A DNA stretch of 44,445 nucleotides from Verrucomicrobiota bacterium (lineage in GTDB: Bacteria > Verrucomicrobiota > Verrucomicrobiia > Limisphaerales > UBA9464): contig CANIZL010000054.1 of assembly GCA_947471985.1 (NCBI GenBank), positions 1 through 44,445 of the forward strand. The letters run 5' to 3'. A program made the position numbers and the translations under genes. Under the pieces are notes generated by a model. It ran no database searches. It saw only the letters and a program-made list of their open reading frames with translations, and was not told the DNA's origin. Each line of letters starts with the position of its first letter. Positions within the stretch are counted from its first letter, which is position 1. Shown piece after piece: positions 19,274-27,411 of this stretch.

Positions 19274-19864
19274 CTATTGTGGCGCGACGATCAAGGCTTT
19301 GCGGTCGCCGATCTCGACTTCGTCCACGGACCACACCGGCGAATCGAGGAAGCGGTCCTCATCGAAAATCAGGCCATCACAGTTGCTCTTCTCCCAAGCG
19401 GCGTATGCCTCGGGGTAGTACAGCTCGAACAACTCGAAGGCGGCATCCTTTCTCAGCCCGATGAAATGGTCGCCTTCGAAGACGTGGATGTTCTGATCCT
19501 CCACCTGTTCCCCGGTGAGCTGGTTCAGGTACGTCCCGAGCCCGTTCACGGCGTGGTGAATCCGCAGGTAGTTGAAGGTTGAATCGTCCCCCAACTCCTG
19601 AAGCACGCGGTCAAGCTCCAGCAGGTCCTGACCGGTCACGGCTGAGCGGTCCTTGAACAGCAACGACACCCCGGCGTTTTCTCCCGACGGCCAAAATTCG
19701 GCCTCCCCATTCGCGTCGTGATCCCAGTTCACCACCTCGTCCCCGGTGAGAACCCGGTCGATGGCTGAACTCTCCCGAAAGTTGAAGCCCTCGAACGAGC
19801 CGAGATCGAATTGAAGCGCGTATCCTCCTCTCTCGACGGTGCTAGTTGTCTCAATCGTTTCCAT
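19274..19864 (-). CDS. uncharacterised protein, paralogue B of a tandem pair
   Basis: A 196-residue acidic protein homologous to the product of 17913-18521. Shared landmarks are FDLGSFEGFNFRE, RVLTGDEVVNWDHD and AEFWPSG, and a middle block with LGDDSTFNYLRIHHAV. GGAGG lies five bases before the ATG at 19864, and the start lies 25 bp after repeat copy 3, the same layout as its paralogue. The duplication therefore included the upstream repeat and leader. The conserved aromatic/acidic pattern suggests a compact binding domain, but I know no characterised relative. Confidence 0.8.
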   Translation of the reverse strand: METIETTSTVERGGYALQFDLGSFEGFNFRESSAIDRVLTGDEVVNWDHDANGEAEFWPSGENAGVSLLFKDRSAVTGQDLLELDRVLQELGDDSTFNYLRIHHAVNGLGTYLNQLTGEQVEDQNIHVFEGDHFIGLRKDAAFELFELYYPEAYAAWEKSNCDGLIFDEDRFLDSPVWSVDEVEIGDRKALIVAPQ

Positions 19865-19888
19865 TTTATCCTCCGTTAGTCGGTTTCA

Positions 19889-20334
19889 GCACCCCAACCC
19901 CAAGAAAGGCTTTCCTGGGGAGAAGGGGTGTTTTCACTTGGCTGGGAACACCCCTCTCCCCGGGAAAGACTTCCAACACAGCCAGCCCGCAGGGCTGACC
20001 ATTTAGAGGGATGGCGGAGTCAACGCGGGGAAAAGCGGCGGCGAATGACGAAGCAAGCTGAGTGACAGCTCCGCTGGCACGGGCTTGCTCGTTCGACGTC
20101 GCGCCGCGTTGCGGAGCGGATATAGGGCTCCCGCCTTGGGCGGGAATCTATTCAGGCCGCGACGCAGTCCGAGGGACGGAACGGCTTCCCGCAGCGGAGG
20201 CGGTCAAGATGGCAGCGCAGCGTAGCGAGCACCTCTTGACGGCCGGGAGCGGAGGGAAGTCGGGCCGTCAGCGGAGGGGGAACCCCGGAGCGACCTGGGC
20301 GAAGTCGGAAACACGGCGCCCGGCTCAGCCGGGT
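19889..20334. repeat. structured intergenic repeat, copy 3 (full form)
   Basis: The long hairpin module is at about 19903-19972. The middle hairpin arms are changed to GTCAAGA (20203-20209) / TCTTGAC (20234-20240). The terminal hairpin is CCCGGC/GCCGGG (20319-20333), whereas copies 1 and 2 have CCCGCC/GGCGGG. Both changes keep the pairing. Confidence 0.88.
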
Positions 20335-20417
20335 GACCTTGAGGTCGAACATCTCCACGAATCGGGCCTGCCAATTCCCAAAAGGCCGCCGTGCCGAGTG
20401 GCACGACGGCGTCCTGA

Positions 20418-20696
20418 TCAATAGTCCTCAGGCAATAAGATCGTGGTTACCGACCGGTCTCCCTCCGTGATGATCCAGAACTTCCGCCCCTGACGGTCGG
20501 AATAGGCGGAAAGAATCCGGCAGCCCTCGACGAGGGATCGGTTGTTTTCCGCCGCGTCCTCCGGGCAAACCTCGCCCCAATTGCCCCGGGAATGGTTCAT
20601 GATTGCCTGCGCGATGTCTGCTGCATGAACCGACCCTAGCGCGTTTGGTGTGATCACGACCCTACCCAAGCGGACCGTGAAAGAACTCGTCTTCAT
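20418..20696 (-). CDS. small element-borne protein, FWIITE...LLPED family
   Basis: A 92-residue protein. Its C-terminal half (GRKFWIITEGDRSVTTILLPEDY) closely matches the product of 40100-40450, and the preceding LGxVVxTPxA segment also aligns, so the window carries two members of one family. The strand-rich FWIIT/TTxLLP pattern suggests a small beta-sheet domain. Such proteins are, to my recollection, common as hypothetical genes on mobile elements. GGAGG lies five bases before the ATG at 20696, and repeat copy 4 begins 26 bp upstream. Function unknown. Confidence 0.8.
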   Translation of the reverse strand: MKTSSFTVRLGRVVITPNALGSVHAADIAQAIMNHSRGNWGEVCPEDAAENNRSLVEGCRILSAYSDRQGRKFWIITEGDRSVTTILLPEDY

Positions 20697-20721
20697 AAAT
20701 GCCTCCAATGTTTGCCCCGCT

Positions 20722-21159
20722 CTCTCCAAAAAGGCTTTCCTGGGGAGACGGGGTGTTTTCACCTGGCTGAGAACACCCCTCTCCCCGGGAAAGACTTCCA
20801 ACACAGCCAGGCCGAAGGGCTGACCATTTGGAGAGATGGCGGAGTCAACGCGGGAAGAAGCGACGGCGAATGACGAAGCAAGCTTAGTGACGGCGAAGCC
20901 GGCACGGGCTTGCTCATTCGGCGTTGCGCCGCGTTGCGGAGCGGAGACAGGGCTCCCGCCTTGGTCGGGAAACCTTTCAGGTCGCGACGGAGTCCGGGGG
21001 ACGGAACGGCTTTCCGCAGCGGAGGCGGTCAAGAGGGCAGCGCAGCGTAGCGAGCACCTCTTGACGGCCGGGAGCGGAGGGAAGTCGGGCCGTCAGCGGA
21101 GGGGGAACCCCGGAGCGACCTCGGCGAAGTCGGAAACACGGCGCCCGCGATCAGCGGGC
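20722..21159. repeat. structured intergenic repeat, copy 4 (full form)
   Basis: The long hairpin module is at about 20729-20798. The middle hairpin is GTCAAGAGG (21028-21036) / CCTCTTGAC (21057-21065), a perfect 9-bp stem. The terminal stem is CCCGC/GCGGG (21144-21158). It separates the 92-residue gene from the membrane coiled-coil gene. Confidence 0.88.
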
Positions 21160-21191
21160 AACCTTCGCGTCCCTGAACCGCCGAAAACCAA

Positions 21192-22535
21192 TCAGGGTTC
21201 CATCAGTTTCATCTCCACCAAGACGGGAGCCACCTCAATCAGGATCTTCTGTCGTTCGGCAGCGAGGGCAACCCGGGCCGGGTCCTTTAGAAATGCGCTG
21301 AGGTTCTGATTCTTGTAGGCAATGTCCGACCACTTGGGGCGGTCATTGTGATAATTGCACGCGATGTATACCAAGGCCTTCAGTCCATTGGCGTTGGGAT
21401 TGAGTGCTCCTGATGCCTTGAGCTCCGAAAGGGAAAGCGGCTTCTTCTCGATCTCTTTAAAGGCTCCCGACCCGGCAGCCGGTGTCCAAAGGCCCGGTGT
21501 CAGAAGCGGAGCCAGCGCGGCTTGGACGGATGGATCGGACGCGCGTTGCCGCAGCTTGGTTCGGGTTGCCTCGTCCAAGGTGTCTTTTGCCGCGACGTCG
21601 GCCTTGGCATCCTCCAGTTTCGCCTGCGCTTTTCGCTGCAAAGATTCCCGTTCGGCCTGGGCTTTGATCTCGGCGGCTTCATCGATCACCCGCTTGGCCT
21701 CCGCCTTGGCTTGGTCGAGAACCCGCTGGGCTTCCGCCTGCGCGAGCGCAGCGGTGCCCTCCACCTTGGCTTCCGTGGACTTCTTGACGATGGCCTCTTG
21801 TCGCGCGGCAATCTCAGCTTCGTTCAAGCGCCGGATGGCTACCTCCAGGCTTGGCGAACTTGGCGTCACTGATCCACCCGTCACTTTGATGTTCGACTCT
21901 GAAATTAGACCCGCCAGCAGCGTTTGGGCGTGGGTCACCTTGCGCTTCTCCTCATCTGCCCAGAAGGAGTTGCTATGAATGCTTACCAGCAGGTCTTTCC
22001 CGGGTTCGAATGTGGTTCCCGCTGCACCAACGATTTGCTGCTCCACCCGTCGAACCCCCTCCAGTCGGGTGACAACGTCGTCCACCGAAACAACGCCGGG
22101 GATTTCGCTTTCGTACAAGCGTCGTGCCTGCGCGACAAGATCGGGATGGAGGGCGACCTGTTTTCCAGCCCCGTTCACTTTTAGTGCGGCCGAGTCGGCT
22201 GAAAGGGCCCTCGTTTCTGCCAGTAACCGGAAGAGAATGTTGGTGGTACTTCTCACCTGAGCCAGCACCTCATTCTGGAAGTTCCGGGCGAGAGTTAGCT
22301 TTTCGTCCTCGGCCGCCTTCTTTTTGTCGAGTTCTGCCTGAGCCTGTTTCGCCGCCGCTTCTGCAATCTGCCGCTGCAATTGGGCGTTGCTGCTTCGCGT
22401 GGAATAAACGACTACGACGAGGCTTCCGATGCCAATCACGGCCAGCACCAGGAGCCCGGCGAACACGGTGGCGAGGGAGATTCCTTTTCTTTCTTCACGC
22501 ACGGTGATGACGCGCGGGTTTCGGTTGTCGGCCAT
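21192..22535 (-). CDS. membrane-anchored coiled-coil protein beside the coupling protein
   Basis: A 447-residue protein with one N-terminal membrane helix at about 20-43 (SLATVFAGLLVLAVIGIGSL), so the bulk lies on one side of the membrane. Two Ala/Lys/Glu/Gln-rich coiled-coil blocks follow, at about 52-90 and 240-330 (AQAEAQRVLDQAKAEAKRVI), with a mixed domain between them. There is no OmpA or peptidoglycan motif. It lies 41 bp downstream of the coupling-protein gene in the same direction, so it may be a transfer accessory such as a scaffold or entry-exclusion factor. This is by position only. Confidence 0.75.
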   Translation of the reverse strand: MADNRNPRVITVREERKGISLATVFAGLLVLAVIGIGSLVVVVYSTRSSNAQLQRQIAEAAAKQAQAELDKKKAAEDEKLTLARNFQNEVLAQVRSTTNILFRLLAETRALSADSAALKVNGAGKQVALHPDLVAQARRLYESEIPGVVSVDDVVTRLEGVRRVEQQIVGAAGTTFEPGKDLLVSIHSNSFWADEEKRKVTHAQTLLAGLISESNIKVTGGSVTPSSPSLEVAIRRLNEAEIAARQEAIVKKSTEAKVEGTAALAQAEAQRVLDQAKAEAKRVIDEAAEIKAQAERESLQRKAQAKLEDAKADVAAKDTLDEATRTKLRQRASDPSVQAALAPLLTPGLWTPAAGSGAFKEIEKKPLSLSELKASGALNPNANGLKALVYIACNYHNDRPKWSDIAYKNQNLSAFLKDPARVALAAERQKILIEVAPVLVEMKLMEP

Positions 22536-22576
22536 AGCTTTTCAGGATTGGGTCTTGGGATGGTCGGTATTGAAGA

Positions 22577-24622
22577 TTACTTGTCGCGGCGACGGCCGCG
22601 GCGCTCCGGCAACGGTGGGTCGTCCGGAGGGGGCGATGGAGGGGCGGCAAGCGGTTGAGTCTTCTTTTTCTCAGTTGCCGGGTTGTTTGCTGGCGAAGGA
22701 TCGGATTCTGTCGCGGTCTCAGTGGGGGGGCAGAATTTGAGCACCTCCTTTGGTCCCCAAGGCCAAAGAGTTTGCTTCTTAACATCTGAAACCACATCTA
22801 CCGCGATCACCTTGAGGTCCCAATTTCGTGAGAACTCCCGCGGAAAAGCATCTTCCAGGAGCATTCGATTAAGTCGGGGAATCTCCTCTCCCACAGGACT
22901 CGACTGAATCATGGCCCAGGTCTCTTTCCGAAGGTCTACGCCAGTGAAGCGGTTGCTGTCCCAGATCGTCTCCCCCGTCAGGATCTTGTTCAACGCATCG
23001 ACCAAGTCCTGTTTCAATTCCGGCGAAATCGATGTGTTCCAGTGCCAGCTCTCCAGACGGGTACGGGTCGCGTCACTCATGCGTCCCCAAAGATAGGCGG
23101 ACAAACCGGTTTCCCGTGCCTTCAACTTGGTTGCGATGGAAACGTCATCGAGCAAGCTCTGTACGGAGAAAAATGGCGTCAGTTCCGGCTTCGGCAGCCA
23201 ACCGAGGACGACATCGAATAACCTTTGGACGATGACCGTTTCCCGCATGGACGGGAGATCACAGATCGCCTCGTAAGTTCCCCCGCGCACAGGAAACGGC
23301 AGATCCAAAAAGACCGTCGCCAGAAACATGAAACGTTCCTGCAGACTGTGTTGGACAGTGGTCGTCGTGGTCCCGCTACCCGTCGAGTAGCTGACGGTAG
23401 TCTCCTGCTGACGGACCTTGTTGAAATGCTGCTCGGCCCACTCGGCGGTCTTGTATCCACCCGCCCGAAGAAACACTTTATGGGCGCAGTTGCCGAGCAG
23501 TTCGTTGGCCTTTTCCGCCCCGTAGACATCCACCATGCCTTCGATGGCCTGGATTCCGAGCATGACTGACGCCCCCTTTGACCTCCCTTGGTTAAGGAAT
23601 GTGTGCATGCAATCGACCTGCTGCATGGAGCGAAACTCATCCAGAACGAACCAGTGGCGGGGCGGAAGGGAATCGGGTCGTCGCAGGATTTCCTCGGTCA
23701 ACGCCTTCAGCAAGATGGCGTTTAACGGCCAGAAGCTGTCCTTCAGCGCCGGATCATTCCCAAGAACGAGGACGCCTGGTTTACTAAGAAAGGTGGCGAT
23801 ATCGAATTTCCGCCCCGACGTGTTGGCGCTCCAGAGCGCCGCCACCTCCGAGAACTTGCTAGTCTTGGAGCCAAGCGTCGACAGCACACCGGGAAGATTC
23901 CGCGTGTCTCTAAACAATCCATCAAGGGCGGACGCAGAGGGTGAATAACGGTTCGTGACTCCCTGGATATATCGCCGATTGCCGAGGATGATAAGAAGGT
24001 CCCGGAGAGTCCACCGATCTTGGTGAATCGCGTTCAGGGCGTTGATGACCGCAACAACAATCATTCTGGAATTGTCGTTGAAATATGGTGCGGTCGAATT
24101 CCGCTCCTCGGGAATCATCAGGTGCGCAAGCGCCTTCGCCATGGTGGGGGTTTGCACCGCCTCGGCGATGTTCCAGACCGCTGATCGACTGTCCAATGGG
24201 TTGAGGATGTAGAAATTCTCATCCTCGGGACGCAGCCCCAATGACGCCAACATGGGGACCGTGTTGGACTTGGCGTCAAAGATAATTAACTGTTCGGGAT
24301 TGAGCCGTCCGGTTTGGAAGCGGGGTGCGATGGACTTGAGAAACAGTTCGATGGCCACGCTTTTCCCACTACCGACAGCCCCGCACACGAGAAAATTCTT
24401 GGTGGCCTCGGATGCGGGAAGGTTTCGCATGGCCCAAAATACGAAATCCTCGTCGAACTCTTCGGCGCAATTGGGCGGTGGCTGTTGGGAGGAATCGCTG
24501 GTGTTCTCCTTCTTCGGGAAAAGTAGATCGAGGATCGATCCGCTCTTCGCCGCAGGGGCTTCCTCCACCGGTTCGCTCTTCGCGAATAGGTTCCAAAACG
24601 AGTAGTCAGATTTATCGTTCAA
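22577..24622 (-). CDS. type IV coupling protein (TraD/TrwB/VirD4 family) without membrane helices
   Basis: A 681-residue hexameric-ATPase type protein that would hand the relaxase-DNA complex to a secretion channel. Walker A GAVGSGKS is at 81-88 after a short acidic/proline N-terminus. Other family marks are LIIFDAKSN, FYILNPLDSRSAVWNI, the Walker B WFVLDEFRSM and LNQGRSKGASVMLGIQ. TrwB-like proteins normally start with two membrane helices; none is present here. The gene start overlaps the stop of the upstream zinc-ribbon membrane protein by four bases, so that protein may supply the anchor. The C-terminus is proline/lysine-rich and disordered. No VirB/Tra channel genes are in the window. 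Confidence 0.9.
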   Translation of the reverse strand: MNDKSDYSFWNLFAKSEPVEEAPAAKSGSILDLLFPKKENTSDSSQQPPPNCAEEFDEDFVFWAMRNLPASEATKNFLVCGAVGSGKSVAIELFLKSIAPRFQTGRLNPEQLIIFDAKSNTVPMLASLGLRPEDENFYILNPLDSRSAVWNIAEAVQTPTMAKALAHLMIPEERNSTAPYFNDNSRMIVVAVINALNAIHQDRWTLRDLLIILGNRRYIQGVTNRYSPSASALDGLFRDTRNLPGVLSTLGSKTSKFSEVAALWSANTSGRKFDIATFLSKPGVLVLGNDPALKDSFWPLNAILLKALTEEILRRPDSLPPRHWFVLDEFRSMQQVDCMHTFLNQGRSKGASVMLGIQAIEGMVDVYGAEKANELLGNCAHKVFLRAGGYKTAEWAEQHFNKVRQQETTVSYSTGSGTTTTTVQHSLQERFMFLATVFLDLPFPVRGGTYEAICDLPSMRETVIVQRLFDVVLGWLPKPELTPFFSVQSLLDDVSIATKLKARETGLSAYLWGRMSDATRTRLESWHWNTSISPELKQDLVDALNKILTGETIWDSNRFTGVDLRKETWAMIQSSPVGEEIPRLNRMLLEDAFPREFSRNWDLKVIAVDVVSDVKKQTLWPWGPKEVLKFCPPTETATESDPSPANNPATEKKKTQPLAAPPSPPPDDPPLPERRGRRRDK

Positions 24623-25380
24623 TCTCGCCTCCCTGTGCGCCCTTGCGGCGCCGTAGCGTCGTGTTTCTTGTCGACCGGTTTGTCACGGTAGAATTCCGTG
24701 AATTCTTCCTTCATGGGCCAGACCAATCGCGAAAGCAGCCACGCAGCGATCCAAGTGCTGATAAACATTCCGATGAGGATTAGCGCACGCTCGTGCCAGG
24801 TGGTCGTGAAGATTCGGAGAGCCAGAATCGCAGTGAGGTAATTTGCCATCAGCGCCAACTTCATCCGCCCGCTTGATCGCTGGATCATGGCTTGGACGAT
24901 GCGTCGGGGAACGGCAACCAGGAAGGCGAACCCAAGACCGGTGAGGAGCACGCAGGCCATGGCGGCTTGGCCAATCCAATCGCCCGGGAAGCGCTCATCC
25001 ACAATCGCCAAAACCCACCAAAGGAGGGACAGGCTGAACAGCATGTACATCCACTGGGTGCGGGACTCCCATCGGAGCCGTTCTAGTGGGGCCATCGAGG
25101 CAAAGAGTTGGCGCCACTTCCGTTTGGGCGGCTCAACCACCGCATCTATGGCGGAACGAACATTGACCTGGCCGTGGCAGGCGGGGCACCAGGCGCTCTG
25201 CATCGGGACGGCTGCGGAGCAATGGCCGCAGCGAACCACCGCGGCGGCTTTGGCTGTCCTCCACAAGCGATTCCAGTAGAAGCGGATAACGGATCCGAAG
25301 TTCAGCGGGAGACTACAACGGGAACAGGTCTGATCGTTGAGTCGGCAGACGCGGGAGCAGTTGGGGCAAACGATATTCAC
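24619..25380 (-). CDS. zinc-ribbon, four-helix membrane protein coupled to the coupling protein
   Basis: A 253-residue protein. The N-terminus holds two zinc ribbons, CPNC...CSRC (residues 5-21) and CGHC...CPAC (about 51-68). After a basic linker come about four membrane helices (for example MYMLFSLSLLWWVLAIV, MACVLLTGLGFAFLVAV, LIGMFISTWIAAWLL). The cytoplasmic-type zinc ribbons would face DNA or protein. The stop overlaps the coupling-protein start as ATGA. The simplest reading is a separate membrane anchor for that ATPase, which itself has no membrane helix. I know of no named family. Confidence 0.78.
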   Translation of the reverse strand: MNIVCPNCSRVCRLNDQTCSRCSLPLNFGSVIRFYWNRLWRTAKAAAVVRCGHCSAAVPMQSAWCPACHGQVNVRSAIDAVVEPPKRKWRQLFASMAPLERLRWESRTQWMYMLFSLSLLWWVLAIVDERFPGDWIGQAAMACVLLTGLGFAFLVAVPRRIVQAMIQRSSGRMKLALMANYLTAILALRIFTTTWHERALILIGMFISTWIAAWLLSRLVWPMKEEFTEFYRDKPVDKKHDATAPQGRTGRRD

Positions 25381-25470
25381 GTCGCCCCCTTTCGCGCTAA
25401 ATCGCTGTCTGTTAGGGGATACAAAACCCCGACAATCTGACCAATTCCGACACGCAGGGAAAGTCAGAAT

Positions 25471-25827
25471 TCAACGGGGGCTATCGTCGAGTTCATCGAT
25501 GGGGATATTCAGGTTTTCCTCAACCCACTTGGTCGCCCTTTCGGGCTCGGTGGCTCCCCGGCGTTGCAGCAACGCTTCTGTTGCCAAGGCCAAATCTCCC
25601 CGGGTTGCAACCAGTTCGAGACGCAGCTCCTCCAACTGCTCGGCGTTGTCCCTACTGTTGTCGTCTCCTCGAAGCGCGGAGGCCACATAGCTTCTGGCCA
25701 AGAGATGGGCGCTGATGCCCAATGCGGTCGCCCGGTTCCCCAGCTCCAGCGTGTCTTGGGCCGAAAGCCGGAAGCCGATCACGTTGAGGCGGGACTTTCG
25801 GGTGGCCGTTTTGCGGGTGCGGCTCAT
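25471..25827 (-). CDS. ribbon-helix-helix protein, probable relaxosome accessory or repressor
   Basis: A 118-residue protein with a basic N-terminus, then a ribbon-helix-helix-like segment at about 13-50 (NVIGFRLSAQDTLELGNRA, ALGISAHLLARSYV) and a helical Glu/Leu-rich C-terminal part. This layout is common among MobC/TraY-like oriT-binding proteins and plasmid repressors. Its ATG overlaps the stop of the upstream 120-residue gene by four bases. It lies about 90 bp from the end of the zinc-ribbon gene's start region, in the same direction as the transfer genes. Confidence 0.7.
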   Translation of the reverse strand: MSRTRKTATRKSRLNVIGFRLSAQDTLELGNRATALGISAHLLARSYVASALRGDDNSRDNAEQLEELRLELVATRGDLALATEALLQRRGATEPERATKWVEENLNIPIDELDDSPR

Positions 25828-26186
25828 GGGGTGGCGATCTGCTTCTCGGACGACACAACGCCCTTGTTTCCCCGCGCCGTCAGGGCTTGTCGGGAGGAGA
25901 AAATGGGTTTCGCCCGGCGCTCATTTTTTTCCAGCCAGTACTGCTGAAGGGTAAGGGTCACCCGATTCAGCCAGTTCCGGTCCTCCAACTGCGCCAGGAA
26001 TTCCCGGGTGGCGAAGTACTTGGTTCCGTTCGGGGACGGATCTCCGAGCGGCTTGAGGAGCCGGGCGCCGATGAGCGTGGCGACGTCCGTGGGCTGGCAT
26101 TGAAGCACCCACGCCACCTGCTCGGCGGTTATCCGTGCGGGCGGCTGGCCCAGCAGCCCCAAGAACTGTCTTTGGTCGTCCTTCAT
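25824..26186 (-). CDS. small putative DNA-binding protein
   Basis: A 120-residue protein. Residues about 18-60 read like a winged-helix or MerR-type site (ITAEQVAWVLQCQPTDVATL, then GARLLKPLGDPSPNGTKYF), followed by a helical part and a basic tail. It is the first gene of the minus-strand transfer cluster, coupled (ATGA) to the ribbon-helix-helix gene and divergent from the ECF sigma gene. It may regulate the shared 188-bp intergenic region; the domain call is by eye and not firm. Confidence 0.6.
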   Translation of the reverse strand: MKDDQRQFLGLLGQPPARITAEQVAWVLQCQPTDVATLIGARLLKPLGDPSPNGTKYFATREFLAQLEDRNWLNRVTLTLQQYWLEKNERRAKPIFSSRQALTARGNKGVVSSEKQIATP

Positions 26187-26374
26187 GCGATGTCGAAGTC
26201 CGGCTTCCCTCGATGGAACCTTCGGATTTCAATGGTTCCGTCTGCGGCCAGGGGCGAAACCGGAAAAACTTTTCAGGAAAACCCTCAACCCACTTTGGGG
26301 GGCGTCTCCGTGGATCTGTCCGTTCGCATCACAGCTCATTTGGTTTGCCGAAACCTGACTAAACGGTTATCGAA

Positions 26375-26953
26375 ATGTCGGTTATGGGTTCGCTTGCCGA
26401 ACTGATTCGGGACTATCGAAACGCACCAAGCCTTCAGGCTAAAGGTGCGGCCGCCGCTGCCATCGTCAGTGAGATCCACCCGTCCATGTGGATCTTCGTC
26501 CGAAGCCGCGTTGGCACAAATGCAGACGCCGAAGACCTCGTTCAAGAAGTTCTGAAAGGCTTCTTCACTGGCCTCCCCATTCTCAGGGGAGACTCGTCGG
26601 AACAAGCTTGGGGCTATTGCTATCGAATCGCCTTCAACCGGCTCGGTACTTTTTATAAGCGGAAGGGTCGAAATCTGGAAGATTGCGGTTTGGATGATTC
26701 GTTCTGGCGATGGGTGGAAGACACGGTGGCTTCGGTCCCGGCCGACTCTGGGAAATACCAAGACCTTCATGAGGCATTGGCCATTCTGAAAGAGTCCCGA
26801 CCGAATTGTATCCGATACTTTGAAATGTATTTCTACCAGGGGATGACCTACGTGGAGATGGGGCCGTTAATCGGGAAGAATGCAGACGCTACCAGAAAGC
26901 AGGTGGAGCGCTGCCTGGAGCAGTTGAAACACCTCTTACCCAAAAAGGTATAA
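26375..26953 (+). CDS. ECF-type RNA polymerase sigma factor
   Basis: A 192-residue sigma-70 family protein. Region 2 is at about 30-95 (MWIFVRSRVGTNADAEDLVQEV... with the DAEDLVQEV signature). Region 4 is at about 130-190 (IRYFEMYFYQGMTYVEMGPL followed by the recognition helix KNADATRKQVERCLEQL). There is no region 1 or 3, as in the ECF class. The ATG at 26375 has no clear ribosome-binding site; an in-frame ATG lies three codons on. It is followed by a small gene five bases downstream, which may encode its regulator. On a mobile element it may drive transfer or defence genes (inference). Confidence 0.85.
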   Translation: MSVMGSLAELIRDYRNAPSLQAKGAAAAAIVSEIHPSMWIFVRSRVGTNADAEDLVQEVLKGFFTGLPILRGDSSEQAWGYCYRIAFNRLGTFYKRKGRNLEDCGLDDSFWRWVEDTVASVPADSGKYQDLHEALAILKESRPNCIRYFEMYFYQGMTYVEMGPLIGKNADATRKQVERCLEQLKHLLPKKV

Positions 26954-26957
26954 TTCT

Positions 26958-27326
26958 ATGGCCGAAGAAACTTCCAGCGTCGAAGCAAAGTTGCGCCTTC
27001 TCGGTGAACATTTTCGTGCCAGTGCCGCCAGGGCTCATCCGCCGAGTGCCAAGACCATGGCGATTGTGAATGATATTGTCGGTGAACAATGGGAGCGCGA
27101 GCAGCAGGTCAACCAGATGCTTTCCCAAAGTGATCCAGCCAAGGGGCAGAATCCGGCGCAGGAGCAATCCCAGGCTCCGGACCATCAGGCTGAACCCGAT
27201 AAAGGGCTTTCCAAGGAAAAGACAACAGGGCAAGGGCGGTCAGCGTCTCAAGGTAACTCGAAGTCCACCGGTCAGAGCCAAGACCACGACTCCGATCACG
27301 ATCATGGACACGACCACGGGCACTGA
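26958..27326 (+). CDS. small His/Asp-tailed protein coupled to the sigma factor
   Basis: A 122-residue hydrophilic protein. The N-terminal 55 residues are helical (LRLLGEHFRASAARAHPP...IVNDIVGEQW), the middle is a Gln/Ser/Lys-rich disordered stretch and the C-terminus is metal-binding in appearance (DHDSDHDHGHDHGH). The start is five bases after the sigma stop, so the two are co-transcribed. A zinc- or nickel-responsive anti-sigma factor is possible from context, but there is no known anti-sigma domain. Confidence 0.65.
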   Translation: MAEETSSVEAKLRLLGEHFRASAARAHPPSAKTMAIVNDIVGEQWEREQQVNQMLSQSDPAKGQNPAQEQSQAPDHQAEPDKGLSKEKTTGQGRSASQGNSKSTGQSQDHDSDHDHGHDHGH

Positions 27327-27411
27327 AGGCTGGGTGTCTCGCCGTAGTCCCGGGCAGAGGCATTACGAAACGTCGGTAGTTGTGCGGAAGTAACGACGCC
27401 CTCGTCGTCGC

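Noticed and set aside
17526-21159. CRISPR array
   Set aside because: The repeats are hundreds of bases long, separated by genes, and no cas genes are present.
17526-21159. Insertion sequences
   Set aside because: No transposase frame lies inside the repeats, and I saw no terminal inverted repeats with target duplications.
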